7,103 bases of DNA from contig JAFGBE010000037.1 of assembly GCA_016933315.1 (NCBI GenBank), forward strand, positions 1 to 7,103. The letters are read 5' to 3'. The notes under the pieces are model-generated. The model was not told the DNA's origin and did no database searches. It was given only the letters and a program-made list of their open reading frames with translations. This document shows positions 6,813 to 7,103 of the stretch, in pieces; the first letter of the stretch is position 1, and each line of letters opens with the position of its first letter. The translations under genes were made by a program, and so were the position numbers. The DNA is from Candidatus Auribacterota bacterium. Lineage in GTDB: Bacteria; Auribacterota; UBA6266.

Positions 6813-6862
6813 TCAAATCATAGGGTCAGAGGGGTCAGACCTTGAAATGTGAAATGATTTGA
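6813..6862. repeat. 9-bp perfect inverted repeat enclosing the transposase leader repeats
   Basis: TCAAATCAT at 6813-6821 is the exact reverse complement of ATGATTTGA at 6854-6862. The arms flank 32 nt that hold two pairs of tandem repeats and a short GGTC-A-GACC palindrome (6833-6841). In single-stranded DNA this could fold into a stem with a structured loop, the kind of substrate Y1/HUH transposases recognise. Its placement directly before the transposase suggests an element end or a regulatory site; which one cannot be told from one copy. Confidence 0.55.
6823..6856 (+). repeat. Two adjacent tandem repeats (GGGTCAGAG/C x2, TGAAATG x2)
   Basis: GGGTCAGAG (6823-6831) is followed directly by GGGTCAGAC (6832-6840), two 9-bp units differing only in the last base. 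After CT come two exact head-to-tail copies of TGAAATG (6843-6849 and 6850-6856). GGTC in either unit can pair with GACC at 6838-6841. From memory, GGGGTCAGACC-type blocks recur in front of REP-associated transposases in several phyla; this was not verified. Confidence 0.6.
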
Positions 6863-6886
6863 CAAATTTTCTTCGACGGATATACT
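6859..6886 (+). promoter_or_regulatory. Near-consensus sigma70-type promoter of the transposase gene
   Basis: TTGACA (6859-6864) is a perfect -35 box and TATACT (6881-6886) matches the -10 consensus at 5 of 6 positions, with a 16-nt spacer. The predicted transcription start is around 6892-6894, at the ATG at 6893, so the message would be leaderless or nearly so. This agrees with the lack of a clear Shine-Dalgarno sequence. The -35 box shares four bases (6859-6862) with the right arm of the inverted repeat, so binding there by the transposase could repress it. Confidence 0.55.
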
Positions 6887-6892
6887 CTTAAT

Positions 6893-7103
6893 ATGCCACG
6901 ACTATATAGATTGCAAGCTAAAGAGTTATTATATCATATAATCAGTAGAGGTGACGATCGCAAGAAAATTTTTGTAAACGATCGTGATTGCGAAAAGTTT
7001 CTGCAATATGTGGCAACCGCAAAAGAAAAATTTAATTTTTATCTTTACGCTTATTGCTTGATGGAAAATCACTATCACTTACTTTTAGAAACTCCGCAAG
7101 CCA
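6893..7103 (+). CDS. REP-associated tyrosine transposase (Y1/HUH), 3' end cut off by window
   Basis: N-terminal 70 residues of a Y1_Tnp/IS200-like single-strand transposase of the REP-associated (RAYT) group. The start MPRLYRLQ and YHIISRGDDRKKIF (14-27) match the usual 'YHV.SRG..r..IF' opening. CLMENHYHLLLETP (55-68) carries the metal-binding HUH pair, His60 and His62, in the position normally read as MPNHVHLL(L/I)ETP. The catalytic Tyr helix lies beyond the window. The gene uses tta, cta and ttt more than its neighbours and looks AT-richer, consistent with horizontal arrival. RAYTs are usually single-copy domesticated enzymes that act on REP hairpins, whereas IS200 members are mobile; the N-terminus here favours the RAYT type. 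Its left flank holds an inverted repeat and its own promoter. It starts about 110 bp from the lpxD promoter, facing away. Confidence 0.9.
   Translation, partial: MPRLYRLQAKELLYHIISRGDDRKKIFVNDRDCEKFLQYVATAKEKFNFYLYAYCLMENHYHLLLETPQA

Larger units (their letters stand above)
6813..7103 (+). mobile_element. Left part of a RAYT/IS200-like transposase unit (right end outside window)
   Basis: Grouped from the inverted repeat, the tandem repeats, the promoter and the transposase start. The left boundary is set at the inverted repeat arm and is a guess; no target duplication can be seen, as expected for this family. The unit sits just behind the lpxD promoter without interrupting a visible gene. 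Whether it is mobile or a resident RAYT is undecided. Confidence 0.45.

Noticed and set aside
6823..6856. Tandem repeats as a CRISPR-like array
   Set aside because: Units of 7-9 bp lie head to tail without spacers; too short and too few for CRISPR.

Overview
The window reads as chromosomal DNA of a diderm (LPS-making) bacterium. Its genes are tightly packed and of moderate GC, with many aga/agg arginine and ata isoleucine codons. The outer-membrane lineage follows from lpxD and a type II secretion (T2SS) pseudopilin/platform set. Encoding RNase HIII together with LpxD, and splitting the T2SS platform between PilMN-like and PilO-like proteins, would suit an uncultured PVC-type lineage such as Omnitrophota, or Elusimicrobiota-like bacteria. 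This placement is inference and rests on no search.

Positions 1-5674 (+) hold a run of six genes. The first three parts are a 5'-truncated gspJ-like minor pseudopilin, gspK (ATGA overlap), and a gspL-like gene fusing PilM-like and PilN-like parts, preceded by a 64-bp gap with a possible internal promoter. A gspM/PilO-like gene follows (ATGA overlap), then a membrane-anchored signal peptide peptidase sppA, then rnhC (RNase HIII), probably starting at a GTG that overlaps the sppA stop by 4 nt. The J-K-L-M order is the classical gsp order. J and K would cap the pseudopilus, and L and M would form the inner-membrane platform linking it to the GspE ATPase and GspF, which must be encoded elsewhere or upstream. 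SppA could clear cleaved signal peptides from the same membrane.

Positions 5679-6734 (-) hold lpxD, converging on rnhC with only 4 nt between stop codons. A plausible lpxD promoter with A-tracts upstream lies at 6768-6812.

Positions 6813-7103 (+) hold the left end of a REP-associated/Y1 (HUH) transposase unit. A 9-bp inverted repeat encloses two small tandem repeats. The right arm runs into a consensus -35 box, and the spacing predicts an almost leaderless transposase mRNA. The transposase gene is cut by the window end and looks AT-richer than the rest.

No stretch over 300 bases lacks a gene. I see no tRNA, rRNA, CRISPR array or riboswitch. I do not see a clearly new system. The most unusual items are the hybrid T2SS/type IV pilus platform coupled to SppA and the organised repeat/promoter block in front of the transposase. 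Three starts (sppA, rnhC, lpxD) are placed downstream of the longest reading frame for the reasons given in their entries.
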